Below are positions 1 through 9,591 of a stretch of 55,669 nt of DNA, one piece after another. The first letter of the stretch is position 1; each line of letters begins with the position of its first letter. A program made the position numbers and the translations under genes. Where the stretch lies: assembly GCF_029504735.1 (NCBI RefSeq), contig NZ_JAQFIP010000017.1:1-55669 (forward strand), written 5' to 3'. Under the pieces are notes generated by a model. It was not told the DNA's origin, searched no databases, and saw only the letters and a list, made by a program, of their open reading frames with translations. The stretch is from Ereboglobus sp. PH5-10. GTDB lineage: Bacteria; Verrucomicrobiota; Verrucomicrobiia; Opitutales; Opitutaceae.

Positions 1-3000
1 ACGCCGGTGAGGGTGCCGGTGAAGGCCTGCGTGTCCACTTCGCCGGTGCTGGCGAGTGTGACGTTGTTGGCGAGCGAGAGGTTGTTCGCGTCGAGTCGCA
101 AGGTGCCGCTGTCGAGCATCGCCGTGCCGGTGCCGAGTGCGGAGTTGTTGTTGATGCCCGTGATGCCGCCTTGCATTTCCACGCCGCCACTGTGCGTGTT
201 TTCCGCGAGCAGCAACAACGTGCCGGTGCCGGTTTTGGTGATCTTTGTCGTGCCGCTGATCACTCCGTCGAGTTCCGTGAGGGAGCCGGAAACGGTCACC
301 TCGGCAAGGTTCAGTTCGGAGACCACCACTGTCTTTCCATCGCCCTCAAAGACCAGGTTGTTCGTGCCGGAGAGCGTTCCGCCCTCGGAGCCGAGCACAA
401 AGGTGCCGCTCGCCTCCGTGACGGTCACCGTCGAGCTCGCGATGATCGTGCCCTCGCCGGTGATCGATAGCGCGCCCGTGCCCGCGACCGTCAGGTCGCC
501 GGCGAACACGATGTCGTTGACGAGCGTGCGATTCGCGTCGTTGCCCGCGCCGTCGGTGGCGCGCAATGTGCCGCCCACGATCGTGATCGCGCCGACGCCC
601 AGCGGGCCGCCGTCCCCGGCGTTGAGCCTGTCGGCGCCGATGTGCACTTCGCCGCTTTCGACGACGAAGCCTTTGCTGAACATGTTTGCGGCGTTGAACA
701 CGACCGCGCCCGCGCCGGTGCCGCTCACCGTCACGATGGAATCGGGGCCCTCGATCTTGCCGTTGAAGATGAGCCAGCCGGCGCCGTTTTGCTCAATGGA
801 GAGGTTTTTACCCAGCAAGTCGGTGGCATCGTATTCGAGGAGGATGTTCGCGCCGATGGTGACGTCGCTCACACCGGTTTGCGTGATGAAGCCCGAGGCC
901 GAGGCGGTGCGCCCCTGAAAGACAAGGTTGCCGGGGCCGGCAATCGTGAAGTCCTCGTCGGAGGCTCCCACGAGGAGGAGATTGTTGAGGCGGCGATCAC
1001 CGGACAGGGTGATGGTGGCGCCGGCGAGATTGGCGAGGTCGGTGTTGAAGGTGACTTGCGCGCCTTTTATGTTGGGCTGCGCATCGGGCAGGTGCAGGCC
1101 GTCCTGCTTCATCCAGTTGTTATTCGCCCAAACGTTGTTGGTCGCGCCATCCCAGATAAAAATATCGTCGAAGGGCAGGAGCACGCGAATGCCCTCGTCG
1201 TTGCGCTGCGCCACAACGGAGGTGGCGGAGTTGTTGCCGAGAACGATGCCGTTGATGATCGTGCCCTCGGTGAGGCTGGTGCGAATGAGCGTCGAACCGA
1301 GGCCCGTGATGGGGTCGGCGTTCCAACCGAGGAAGGTGAGCAGGCTGTCGGTTTCATTGACCGATATGCTCCCGGTGAGGATCGAGACGGGGTTGTGCGC
1401 GGAGCCGCCGGAAACGTCGATGATCGCGCTGCCGGTGACGTAAATCGCGCCGTTGATCGTCTGCGCGAGCTGGTTGATGTCCAGGGTGCTGTTGTTGGTG
1501 AGATAAATGTTTTGCACGTTGGCCAGCAGGTTTGCGCGGGCGAGGTTCACGGTGCCGGCGTTGAGCGTCCAGTTGAGGGCGTTGAGCTTGACGCCGAGGG
1601 TGTAGTTTTGGGTGAAAATATTGTCGGCGACGAGCACGCCCTCCTGTCCGACGGTGTCGGAGCTGGCGAGCCAGCCGTTGTCGGCGAGCACGGTGCTGAC
1701 GTCGGTGCCGGTGATGCGGAGCTGGCCGTTGTCGTTCAGGACAAAACTGTTGCTGCCGGTCAGGGTAACCGTCGCGCTCGCGGTCAGCGCGGCGACTTCA
1801 AACGCGCCCGCCGTGCCCGCGCCGGAGGCGGTTTGCGCGCGCCAGACGCCGGTGCCGAAGGCGGAGTCCCCGGCGGCGTGCGAACCGACTTGCGCGTTGT
1901 CGCCGGCCACGGTCGTGCGCACGACACCGGCCTGGACGTCGATGCCGTCGGAGATTTGGTTGTTGGTGTTGAGCAGTTCGAGGATGCCCGCGCCGGTCTT
2001 GGTGATGCCGCCGGCAGTGGAGCCGTCCTTGTCCGCGAGCAGGGACTCGATGGAGAGGACTTGGTTGGCGGTGGTGACGTTGATCGAGAGGTCCGACTTG
2101 CCATTGCGGAGGCTAATGGAGCCGGTATCGAAGATGAGCGTCGTGGCGGAACCGGCGTTGGTGACAGTGATGCCGTTGGCGCCGAAGTTGACCGCGTTGG
2201 ACATGCGGATGGAGGTGGCGTCGGGGTTGATGCTGTCGGCCCCCACATACGCACCGATGACGGCGGTGTTTCTTATGATGTTGAGCGTGCCGGTGCCGAG
2301 CGCGCCGCTGACGAGGGTGCCGCTATCCCAGAACGAGTCGCGGCCGATGTGGATGGTCGCGCTTTGGTGGTTGATGTTGCCGGCAAACTCATTGGCTCCG
2401 AGGAATCGGATACTGCCGCCGCGTCCCCAGCCGCTTTCAGCACCGGTGACAAAGCCGCCCACGCCCGCGATGACGTGGTCCTTGCCGAAGATAAGAACGC
2501 CGCTGCCGCCGAGGCCATGGACTCCGGTGACGTTGCTTTTCTGGCCGGTCGTGCCGCTGTCCAGATTGAAGAGCAAATTGCCCTGATAATTGTTGCCGGC
2601 GGTGATGTTCAGCACATTGGAGAGCATGATCGTTCCGCTGCTGGATTGGATGCGCCCCGTGTTGATTCCGCCCGAAAGGGTGAGCGTGCCCGTGCCGAAG
2701 GCGTTGTCGTTTTTTATGACGGCCTTGCCGGCGAGGTTGTAGTTGCCGGTGTAGCCGCTGTTGTCGCCGTTGTAATAAACAAAACCGTAACCCGTCTGGT
2801 GAATGTTGGCCGATCCTGTGATGTTGCCGTTAAAAACCGTGGTGGTGTAGTCGCCGGCGGCGGTCGAAGCTTGGGCGTAGTTATTGATGGTGTAGGTGAC
2901 GCCGGTGCCGAGCGGGTCGTCGAAGACGCCGTTGCCGTTGAAAACAATCCGGGAGACCTCGCCGTATTGTCCGTTTGTGACCAACTGGCCCAGATCGGTC

Positions 3001-6000
3001 TGGCGGCGGTGGATGAGGTTGCCGCGCAGGATGAAGTCTCCATTGATGAAGCGTGTTGTGCTTGCCGGGATGACGGTGTTGCTGGAGGCAAGCTGCTCGT
3101 TGTAGGTTTCCAGATAGAAGGTCTTGTTGGTGCCGTCGCCGATGACGAACGTGCCGCTGCCAAAATACGCCCCGCCGTAGCTGGCGGCGTTTGCACCGCC
3201 GAGCTGGATGACCGAGGAATCCCGCCAAGTGAAACCGCCGGTGTAATCGCTGTCCTTGTTCATCAACAGCAATGTGCCCGCGCCGGTTTTGGTGATGCCG
3301 CCGGAGCCGCTGACCGCGCCGGTCCATTTCAGGTAGCTGACCGTGGCGAGCGTGCTGGCGGCCAGTTCGATGTCGTTTTTCAATTCCACGGCGCTGCCAA
3401 TGGTCAGGATGGAGCCGCCGTCGTGCAGGATTCGCGACGCGGCCCCGGTGCCGGTGCGCTCGAAAACCAGCGTGCCCGAGCCGCCGAGCGTGACGGCGGT
3501 TTGCACCGAGGTGACGTTCAGGCGCGAAAGCGTGTGGTTGCCGTTAACGTCGATTGTCTTGGCCGCGAGGTTTTCGTCGATGTCCTTGATGGAAACACTG
3601 AGGTCCACGCCGTCGGGCGCGACGGGCGTGAGCCAGTTGCCGGCGTTGCCCCAGAGTGCGTCTGCGCCACCGCCGGTCCATTCGATGGTGGCGGGCGCGC
3701 TGGCGGTGAGATACCAATAGCTGTCGGCACCCTGCGTCAGCGAGACCCCGGATTCGTAACCGGTGAGGGAAATATTATCGAGCGACGTCAGGCCCGAGCT
3801 GTCGGCAAAACGTATGTAGGCTCCGAGGTCGTTGGTATTCCAAATGCCGCTGGTGTTTTGGACGGAAAGCAGCGCGGCGGTGGTCCAGGTGCCCACTCCC
3901 GCAAAAGTGATTCCGCCGTCGGCCCCGAGCAACAGCGAACCGCCGCTGGCGAGCAAGTTTAGATTGTCGAAGGATTGCGCGGTGCCTTCCACGCCGAGCG
4001 CGCCGCCATTCAGGTTAACATTAACCAGCGAGATCCCGTTGGCTCCGGTGACCTGATTGTTCGCGCGGAGTTGGAGCACGCCGCCGTCGAGGAGCAGGTT
4101 GCCGGAAATATTGTAGGTCAGCTGGGATTCCATGCTCATCATGCCCGAGCCGGCTTTGACGATGTTTCGCAGGCCCTTCACAACGCTGGCGCCGTTGGAA
4201 CCCTTGCCCACGCCGCCGCCACCGGGATTGGTTGTGGTGTCGAGGTAGAGGTTGACGTTCTTGCCCGTGGTGACGCCGTCGTCGCCGAAGATGCCGCCGT
4301 CGAGCATCAAGCTGCCGGAGACGCGGAACTGCGAGTTATCGGTATTGTTACCGATGACTTCGCTGTCGGTGCCGAGTGTCACGAGGCCGCCGTTGTTAAA
4401 AGACATGAAGGCGGAGCCCAAGTTGATGATCGCCTTGTCGCCGCCGGTGCCCGAAACTTGGGTTTCATAACCCTGCGTGTCCACCTGCAACGAGCCGCCG
4501 GTGACGCTGATGCTGCCGGAACCGAGATAGTTTTTGCCGGCGTCCATGTGGCCGATCACCAGTCCGCCCGCGCCGACCGTGGTATAGAGAACGCCGGCCG
4601 TCACGCGCAGTCCGCCGGAAAAGGTGTTGTTGCCGCTCAAGATCTCCATTGAGTATGCGCCCGACTTGGAAAGTCCGGCGCCTCCCACGAGATTGGTGCT
4701 GGCGCTAAAGGTCAGGGAAGCGCGATGGCCGGCGGGGTTGATGACGGCCTCATCGACGTTCATGTTGTAGAATGGCTTGATGCCGGCATTAAGCAAAACA
4801 TCGCCGTTCCATGTAAAAGCCGTGTTGTTGGCGTAACTAAGGTCGGCCTCGATAAAAATGCGATTGGGAACACTGATTTTATTTTGATTGGCCTGCCCGC
4901 GAATGCCGCCGCCCTTGAAGATGATGGCGTTGGTCTCGCCGGCGAGCAACGCGGCACTGGTAATGTTTCCCCAAGAGTTGTCTCCCTGCCGGGAAATGCG
5001 CCCCTCACTGACAATAATGTTGCCCGTCCAATTCTCATTCGAGCCGCCGAAACGGTTTTCATGGGCGCCGGTGCGGGCAATGATGATGTCGTGCGTGCCG
5101 GTGATGCTGGGATAAAAATAGAAACTCGCGTTTCCTTCCAAGCGCAGGTCCGAGTCCAGCCGGACGTTGCCGTTGAGTTGATTCCAACTATAGGTGTTCA
5201 CCGACAAAACCGCCGGCGTGCCCTCCACGCCGCTGTCAAACACCAACGTGACGCCGGCCCCGGGAGTCACGGTATAAGTGGCGCCCGAATTGTTGCTCAT
5301 GAACAGTTTTCCCAGAGTCCAAGTGCTTCCGCTAACACCAAAGTTCGCGCCGGTGACGGTCTTGCCGCCAAGGGAGCCGCCGAGGTCGCCAAGCACGGCC
5401 ACGACACCCGGCGCGTTGGGCTGGGCGAGCTGATGCGTGATATTGGTGCCGACAGTGCGCCAGTTGTTGTAATTGGCGGTATCCATCGTGTTGGCCGCGC
5501 CCGTCCACTCGACTCGCAGAAAGTCCGGCGCGCCGCCAACCGTGCCGCCGACAGTCGGCGCAAACAATTCGCCGCCGCTGACAATGGCGCCGGGATTGTA
5601 ACCGTGGAACCAAACTTGGTTCGTCGGGATCGCGCCGCCGCTGTAATGAACATGGTCGGCGTTCGCGCCGTATTGGTAATTGTAAATGCTCAGGTAACCC
5701 GTGGCGCCAAGAAAGTTGACATTGTCGAGCGTGAGCGAGGTCGAGGTGTCGATGCCGCCGCCCAAGTCGATGCGCGCCACCGCGCCGGCGCCGATGGTCA
5801 CGTCGTCGAATGTTTGCGACCAGCCGCCGAGCCGCGCCGCGCCGGTCGAGGCGCTGTCGTAAACCAACACGCCGGAGAACTGGTTGCCCGCGCCAAAAAC
5901 AAGGTCGCCCGCGCCGATGCCGACGCCGCCGTTCGCGGTCAGGTATGAGTTGCCAAGGTCAAAAACGCCCGCGTCGAGCCGAAGGCGGTTGGTCAGCGTC

Positions 6001-7520
6001 AAGTTTGTGATCGAGTCGTCCAGCGTGACGCGTCCCGAGCCGGATTTGACAAGCGTGCCCGAAATCGCGACCGCGCCGGCGACCGTGCGCGAAAGTGCCT
6101 GCGCGCCGCCGCCACTGAGGTTGATGCGGTAGCCTGCGTTGTCGATGATGCCCGTGTGGCTGTCGTGAAACGCCACGTTGCCCGCGAAATCAAATCCCGC
6201 GGCGGGCGCGTTCACAATCGAGGTGCTGCCAAGTATGACATTGCCCTGGTAATCAAAAAGGCCGCTGCCGCCCAGGTCGATGACGCCGCCGAGGAGCCCG
6301 AGCGTGGCGTTGCTCAGGCGAAATGTAGCCTGGTTGCTCAGTGTGATGTTCGCGCCGGCGATAATGTTGAGCGTGTGGCCCGGGTCGGCGCCGCGCACTT
6401 CGAGCGCGGAGCTGCCGCCGTCCACGCGAATGGTGCCCGAGCCAAAAACGCCCGAGCCCCCGCCGATGGAAAGCGAGGCGCTGTTCAAGTAACCGACGAC
6501 GCTGCCCGCGCGAATATCGAGCAACGAAAACGTGCTGCCCGCGCCGCCAAGCGTGAGCACACCCGACCCCTGCTTGACGAGCGTGCCGCCACTGAACGCC
6601 TGATTCGCGCCAAACGCCAGCCCGGTGAACGCGCTCACATTAATCGTGCGCGAGACGCCGATGCCGGAGACCGAGGCCGCGGTCGGGTTGAACGTGAGCG
6701 TGCGCAACACCGTCGCGCCGCCCAAGTCGTCCCGGCTGACATGCAGGTCGGACGCTGAAATATCCAGCGCATTGGAAAGCGTTTGGTCGGCGTTGCCCGC
6801 GAGGTTGATTTTTTTCTCGTTGATGTTTGCGCCGAGCACGAGCGTGCCGGTGCCCAGCACGTTGTTCGCGCCGATGACGAGCGTGCCGTTGTTGAAGTTG
6901 ACCGGACCGGTGACCGACGCGGGCGAGGACGATTCGAGCACAAGCCTGCCGCTGCCGTTCTTGACAAGCGAGCCGGCGGTCAACGCGCCGGAAACGAGGA
7001 TGTCCGCCGAACTGGTGTCATTATAAAACGTGACCGTGTTCGAACCGGCGTTGAGCGCGCCGAGGAGACTGATCTTGCCGAGCACCGCGCTGTTATTGTT
7101 GATGGTGAGGTTGCCATTCGCGACCATGTTGGCGGCAAGCTGAAGGTTGATGCCGCCGGAAAGGGTGATCACCGAGGAAGCGGCGCCAAAAGTAAGCGTC
7201 GGCGAAGCCGCCGAGCCGATGGTCAGGGAACGGGTCAAATCGACCCCGTTGGGTCCGATGACATTGAGCGCGCCAATCGTGCGCGCCTCCCCGAGCGAGA
7301 TGGTCTTGTTGGCGAGCGAGCTGTTCGAGGCGGCGTTGAACACAGCCGTGTCGCCGGCGTTCGAGCCGGGCATCCCGCCGGACCAGTTGGCCGCGTCGCC
7401 CCAGTTGGCACCGTTTCCGGTGAATGTGCCCGATGTGGTCTGCGCCGAAATGCCGAGCGCAAAACCTGCAAGTGCAAAAAGGCTGAAAGTGAGACGGAAG
7501 GTTGTGGGTTTTGTGCGCAT
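1..7520 (-). CDS. Giant autotransporter-associated beta-strand repeat protein (3' end outside window)
   Basis: The minus strand is open from an ATG at 7520 to the left edge, giving at least 2,506 residues with no stop; the C-terminus is missing. Residues 1-26 (MRTKPTTFRLTFSLFALAGF, then ALGISA) form a signal peptide with a likely cut before QTTSG. Next comes an N-terminal motif typical of these proteins (NWGDAANWSGGMPG, then DTAVFN). The rest is Gly/Ala/Asn/Thr/Leu-rich beta-helix repeats with recurring phrases such as GGITKTGAGTLLL and GTGTLTLSGG. Family knowledge: autotransporter-associated repeats form long exported beta-helical passengers, and Opitutaceae encode many. Function (adhesion or polysaccharide binding) is inference. 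Whether it ends in a beta-barrel or a PEP-CTERM anchor cannot be seen. Large antisense open frames, e.g. 642-3962 (+), are its shadows. Confidence 0.9.
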   Translation of the reverse strand, partial: MRTKPTTFRLTFSLFALAGFALGISAQTTSGTFTGNGANWGDAANWSGGMPGSNAGDTAVFNAASNSSLANKTISLGEARTIGALNVIGPNGVDLTRSLTIGSAASPTLTFGAASSVITLSGGINLQLAANMVANGNLTINNNSAVLGKISLLGALNAGSNTVTFYNDTSSADILVSGALTAGSLVKNGSGRLVLESSSPASVTGPVNFNNGTLVIGANNVLGTGTLVLGANINEKKINLAGNADQTLSNALDISASDLHVSRDDLGGATVLRTLTFNPTAASVSGIGVSRTINVSAFTGLAFGANQAFSGGTLVKQGSGVLTLGGAGSTFSLLDIRAGSVVGYLNSASLSIGGGSGVFGSGTIRVDGGSSALEVRGADPGHTLNIIAGANITLSNQATFRLSNATLGLLGGVIDLGGSGLFDYQGNVILGSTSIVNAPAAGFDFAGNVAFHDSHTGIIDNAGYRINLSGGGAQALSRTVAGAVAISGTLVKSGSGRVTLDDSITNLTLTNRLRLDAGVFDLGNSYLTANGGVGIGAGDLVFGAGNQFSGVLVYDSASTGAARLGGWSQTFDDVTIGAGAVARIDLGGGIDTSTSLTLDNVNFLGATGYLSIYNYQYGANADHVHYSGGAIPTNQVWFHGYNPGAIVSGGELFAPTVGGTVGGAPDFLRVEWTGAANTMDTANYNNWRTVGTNITHQLAQPNAPGVVAVLGDLGGSLGGKTVTGANFGVSGSTWTLGKLFMSNNSGATYTVTPGAGVTLVFDSGVEGTPAVLSVNTYSWNQLNGNVRLDSDLRLEGNASFYFYPSITGTHDIIIARTGAHENRFGGSNENWTGNIIVSEGRISRQGDNSWGNITSAALLAGETNAIIFKGGGIRGQANQNKISVPNRIFIEADLSYANNTAFTWNGDVLLNAGIKPFYNMNVDEAVINPAGHRASLTFSASTNLVGGAGLSKSGAYSMEILSGNNTFSGGLRVTAGVLYTTVGAGGLVIGHMDAGKNYLGSGSISVTGGSLQVDTQGYETQVSGTGGDKAIINLGSAFMSFNNGGLVTLGTDSEVIGNNTDNSQFRVSGSLMLDGGIFGDDGVTTGKNVNLYLDTTTNPGGGGVGKGSNGASVVKGLRNIVKAGSGMMSMESQLTYNISGNLLLDGGVLQLRANNQVTGANGISLVNVNLNGGALGVEGTAQSFDNLNLLASGGSLLLGADGGITFAGVGTWTTAALLSVQNTSGIWNTNDLGAYIRFADSSGLTSLDNISLTGYESGVSLTQGADSYWYLTASAPATIEWTGGGADALWGNAGNWLTPVAPDGVDLSVSIKDIDENLAAKTIDVNGNHTLSRLNVTSVQTAVTLGGSGTLVFERTGTGAASRILHDGGSILTIGSAVELKNDIELAASTLATVSYLKWTGAVSGSGGITKTGAGTLLLMNKDSDYTGGFTWRDSSVIQLGGANAASYGGAYFGSGTFVIGDGTNKTFYLETYNEQLASSNTVIPASTTRFINGDFILRGNLIHRRQTDLGQLVTNGQYGEVSRIVFNGNGVFDDPLGTGVTYTINNYAQASTAAGDYTTTVFNGNITGSANIHQTGYGFVYYNGDNSGYTGNYNLAGKAVIKNDNAFGTGTLTLSGGINTGRIQSSSGTIMLSNVLNITAGNNYQGNLLFNLDSGTTGQKSNVTGVHGLGGSGVLIFGKDHVIAGVGGFVTGAESGWGRGGSIRFLGANEFAGNINHQSATIHIGRDSFWDSGTLVSGALGTGTLNIIRNTAVIGAYVGADSINPDATSIRMSNAVNFGANGITVTNAGSATTLIFDTGSISLRNGKSDLSINVTTANQVLSIESLLADKDGSTAGGITKTGAGILELLNTNNQISDGIDVQAGVVRTTVAGDNAQVGSHAAGDSAFGTGVWRAQTASGAGTAGAFEVAALTASATVTLTGSNSFVLNDNGQLRITGTDVSTVLADNGWLASSDTVGQEGVLVADNIFTQNYTLGVKLNALNWTLNAGTVNLARANLLANVQNIYLTNNSTLDINQLAQTINGAIYVTGSAIIDVSGGSAHNPVSILTGSISVNETDSLLTFLGWNADPITGLGSTLIRTSLTEGTIINGIVLGNNSATSVVAQRNDEGIRVLLPFDDIFIWDGATNNVWANNNWMKQDGLHLPDAQPNIKGAQVTFNTDLANLAGATITLSGDRRLNNLLLVGASDEDFTIAGPGNLVFQGRTASASGFITQTGVSDVTIGANILLEYDATDLLGKNLSIEQNGAGWLIFNGKIEGPDSIVTVSGTGAGAVVFNAANMFSKGFVVESGEVHIGADRLNAGDGGPLGVGAITIVGGTLRATDGAGNDANRTLVNDIVFAGDLTVAGTGALSITGEGTIIASSTVTVTEASGTFVLGSEGGTLSGTNNLVFEGDGKTVVVSELNLAEVTVSGSLTELDGVISGTTKITKTGTGTLLLLAENTHSGGVEMQGGITGINNNSALGTGTAMLDSGTLRLDANNLSLANNVTLASTGEVDTQAFTGTLTG

Positions 7521-7853
7521 GTGCTGATTTGTTGAAAATGATTTGTGGAAAGCATCATCCAAGCGTCCACTTTCATTGGAGGAAACGCCTGCGTTGATTG
7601 TATGTCGGATCGCCGTATTGTAAGAAAAATTAGCACTTTGTTGCAAATTTTTTTACACTGGCATCAAACAAGACCTAATAGAGTCGGCTAATTTGGCAAT
7701 ACTTTTGCATGTAGAATCCTTTTGGTATGCCTTTGAATTCTATCCATGCTCTAAAATATGCCCCAAAAGCCGCGCCCGCCCTTGTTGCCGGGGGCACTAA
7801 AATGGAGATCATCCATGGGCTTTGTTTAAGAACCTTCCCGCCGCAAATCGGCG
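7521..7853. other. Intergenic leader of the giant surface protein
   Basis: A 333-bp gap between the start of the giant surface protein and the stop of the transporter gene, both on the minus strand. The middle (about 7600-7740) is clearly A+T-rich against a G+C-rich background, as expected for a promoter region. I see no convincing gene or RNA fold in it. Confidence 0.6.
7617..7646 (-). promoter_or_regulatory. Candidate sigma-70-type promoter
   Basis: On the minus strand TTGCAA (7646-7641) and TACAAT (7622-7617) are separated by 18 bp inside the A+T-rich leader. This would start transcription about 90 nt before the ATG at 7520. No clear Shine-Dalgarno precedes that ATG. Motif match only. Confidence 0.35.
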
Positions 7854-8750
7854 CTACCCCATGATTGTCAGCGCAATTCCGATCACCACACCGATCACCG
7901 CGGGCAGTTTTTTACGACCGTTGGACTCATGGAAAATCAACAGGCCGCCCGCAAAGGCCACGAGCACGCTGGCGCGGCGAAAACTGGACACGAGCGAAAC
8001 GAGCGCCTCGGGATTGCGCAGGACATCGAAGTAAAGGAAGTCCGCCGCGAGCAACGCCAGCCCCACAAGCGGAATGCTCCATCGCCAGTGAAATTCATTG
8101 CGCGGCCAAAGGCGCGCTTTCCACGCGAGCGCGAGCGGCGCGAAGATCGCCGCCAGATAAATCGCAAACCACGCCTGCACCGTCGACGCCTTGAAACCGA
8201 CCGTGCCGAGCAAAAACTTGTCATACAATCCGCTGACCGCACCAAGCAGCGTGCCGCAAATCAACAGCCAAACGGATTTGTTTTTTGAAAAATTGATGCC
8301 CTCCTGCCGTCCCGCCACCGAAAGGCCGAAGAACGCGCCGATGGTCGTCACCACACCGAGGATTTGCAGCCACGACGGACGCTCGCCAAGCACGAGCAGC
8401 GCGCCGAAAAGCGTCCACACCGGCGCTGTCGCGCGAATCGGGGCGGCGAGCGAAACAGGCAAATGTTTCACCGCAAAATACGAGCACACCCACGACGAGG
8501 CGACGAGGGCGGACTTGGCGAACAACAACAAATGCTGATGCGCGTTGAGCGGTTCCACCCACAAAATCTCCGGCACCGCGCCGGGACTCGCCACCCGCGC
8601 GCCCATGAGCGCGAGCCACACCGCCGCGCTGCACACATTCGCAAAAAACAACACGGGCAGCACCGCGTTCCCACGCACGGACGCCTTGGTGAACAAATCG
8701 TAACACCCGAGAAAAAACGCCGAAACAAGACTCGCGACAATCCAGTGCAT
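7854..8750 (-). CDS. EamA/DMT-family membrane transporter
   Basis: About 298 residues with roughly ten hydrophobic segments in two homologous halves, the usual build of drug/metabolite transporters of the EamA type. The N-terminus MHWIVASLVSAFFLGCYDLF is transmembrane segment 1. The second half contains the typical PLVGLALLAADFLYFDVLRN and GGLLIFHESNGRKKLPAVIG segments. The frame extends upstream to 8831, but those 27 residues do not look like a transporter N-terminus, so the ATG at 8750 is preferred. Substrate unknown. It stands alone, divergent from the RNA-binding protein gene. Confidence 0.85.
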   Translation of the reverse strand: MHWIVASLVSAFFLGCYDLFTKASVRGNAVLPVLFFANVCSAAVWLALMGARVASPGAVPEILWVEPLNAHQHLLLFAKSALVASSWVCSYFAVKHLPVSLAAPIRATAPVWTLFGALLVLGERPSWLQILGVVTTIGAFFGLSVAGRQEGINFSKNKSVWLLICGTLLGAVSGLYDKFLLGTVGFKASTVQAWFAIYLAAIFAPLALAWKARLWPRNEFHWRWSIPLVGLALLAADFLYFDVLRNPEALVSLVSSFRRASVLVAFAGGLLIFHESNGRKKLPAVIGVVIGIALTIMG

Positions 8751-8986
8751 GGGGGAAATTTTGACAATAAAGCCTTCCAGCGTAATCCGCCGCCCGCCAT
8801 TGCCAAAAACAAAATACCCTTGCTTTTGCATCCCGGTTCTATGTGCTGCGCCGTCTCGTTAGAGAAACGTTAGGTCAACAGAAACTGGTGAGTCGTCAGG
8901 AGAGCGCAGTTGTTCGAGTGATGATTTCGAAACCCGATGGTCGGGAACGGACTGGCAGCCACGCTCGCTCTACGAACTCAGATAAT

Positions 8987-9340
8987 ATGACAGGTAATTC
9001 AAAACTCTACGTCGGCAATATGTCTTTCAAGACAACTGAAGACGAACTCCGCGCCGCTTTCGGCCAATTCGGTTCAGTGACCGACGTCTATGTCGCCATG
9101 GACAAGATGAGCGGCCGCCCCCGCGGCTTTGCGTTCGTGACCATGGGCACCCCCGAAGAGGCAAAACTCGCGGCGGAAAAGATGAACGGCGTCGATCTCG
9201 GCGGCCGTAACCTCACAGTCAATGAAGCTCGTCCCAAGGAAGAAGGCGGTGGCCGTTCCTTCGGTGGCGGCGGTCGCGGCGGCTTCGGCGGTCGTGAGCG
9301 TCGTGGCGGCTTCGGCGGCGGTCGCGATCGTCGCGACTAA
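8987..9340 (+). CDS. RRM-domain RNA-binding protein with Gly/Arg-rich tail
   Basis: 117 residues. One RNA-recognition motif fills residues 5-80: RNP2 is KLYVGNMSF and RNP1 is RGFAFVTM. A tail of [10 protein letters not shown] and RERRGG repeats follows, like cyanobacterial Rbp and eukaryotic glycine-rich RRM proteins. Such proteins bind single-stranded RNA and are often cold-induced. The frame is open from 8843, but conserved sequence begins at the ATG at 8987 ([10 protein letters not shown]). That leaves a leader of about 150 nt, which is common for cold-shock genes. A strong terminator follows at 9396. Confidence 0.92.
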   Translation: MTGNSKLYVGNMSFKTTEDELRAAFGQFGSVTDVYVAMDKMSGRPRGFAFVTMGTPEEAKLAAEKMNGVDLGGRNLTVNEARPKEEGGGRSFGGGGRGGFGGRERRGGFGGGRDRRD

Positions 9341-9395
9341 TCCAGCAGCACCCGACCAAACAAAACGATTCACTAATAAATCGATTTTAAAAACA

Positions 9396-9428
9396 AAGGC
9401 GAAGCCTCAAAAGGGCTTCGCCTTTTTT
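9396..9428 (+). terminator. Rho-independent terminator after RRM gene
   Basis: Perfect 11-bp stem (AAGGCGAAGCC with GGCTTCGCCTT), 7-nt loop, then a run of T. It lies 55 bp after the RRM stop codon. Confidence 0.9.
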
Positions 9429-9591
9429 GCGTAAAAACAAATGCGCCGGCGCCATGCCCCTGCCGCCCATAGCCACCACACGCCACCTCGTTTTGGGCTT
9501 CCAAATACACCTGTCCTTTGTTCCCATTTGCCCCGTTGTTTTTCCAGACAAATCCCTCAACTCCGCGGCCTTTTCCCCGCATCACACACCC

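Noticed and set aside
642-3962. 1,106-codon plus-strand open frame
   Set aside because: Antisense shadow of the giant beta-strand repeat gene; low-complexity Gly/Val/Asp composition and no domain.
8877-8884. GTTAGGT before the RRM gene as a possible cassette boundary
   Set aside because: Only a 7-bp match; no attC-like sequence after the gene and a normal terminator instead.
9396-9428. Possible mobile palindrome after the RRM gene
   Set aside because: Stem plus T run is fully explained as a terminator.
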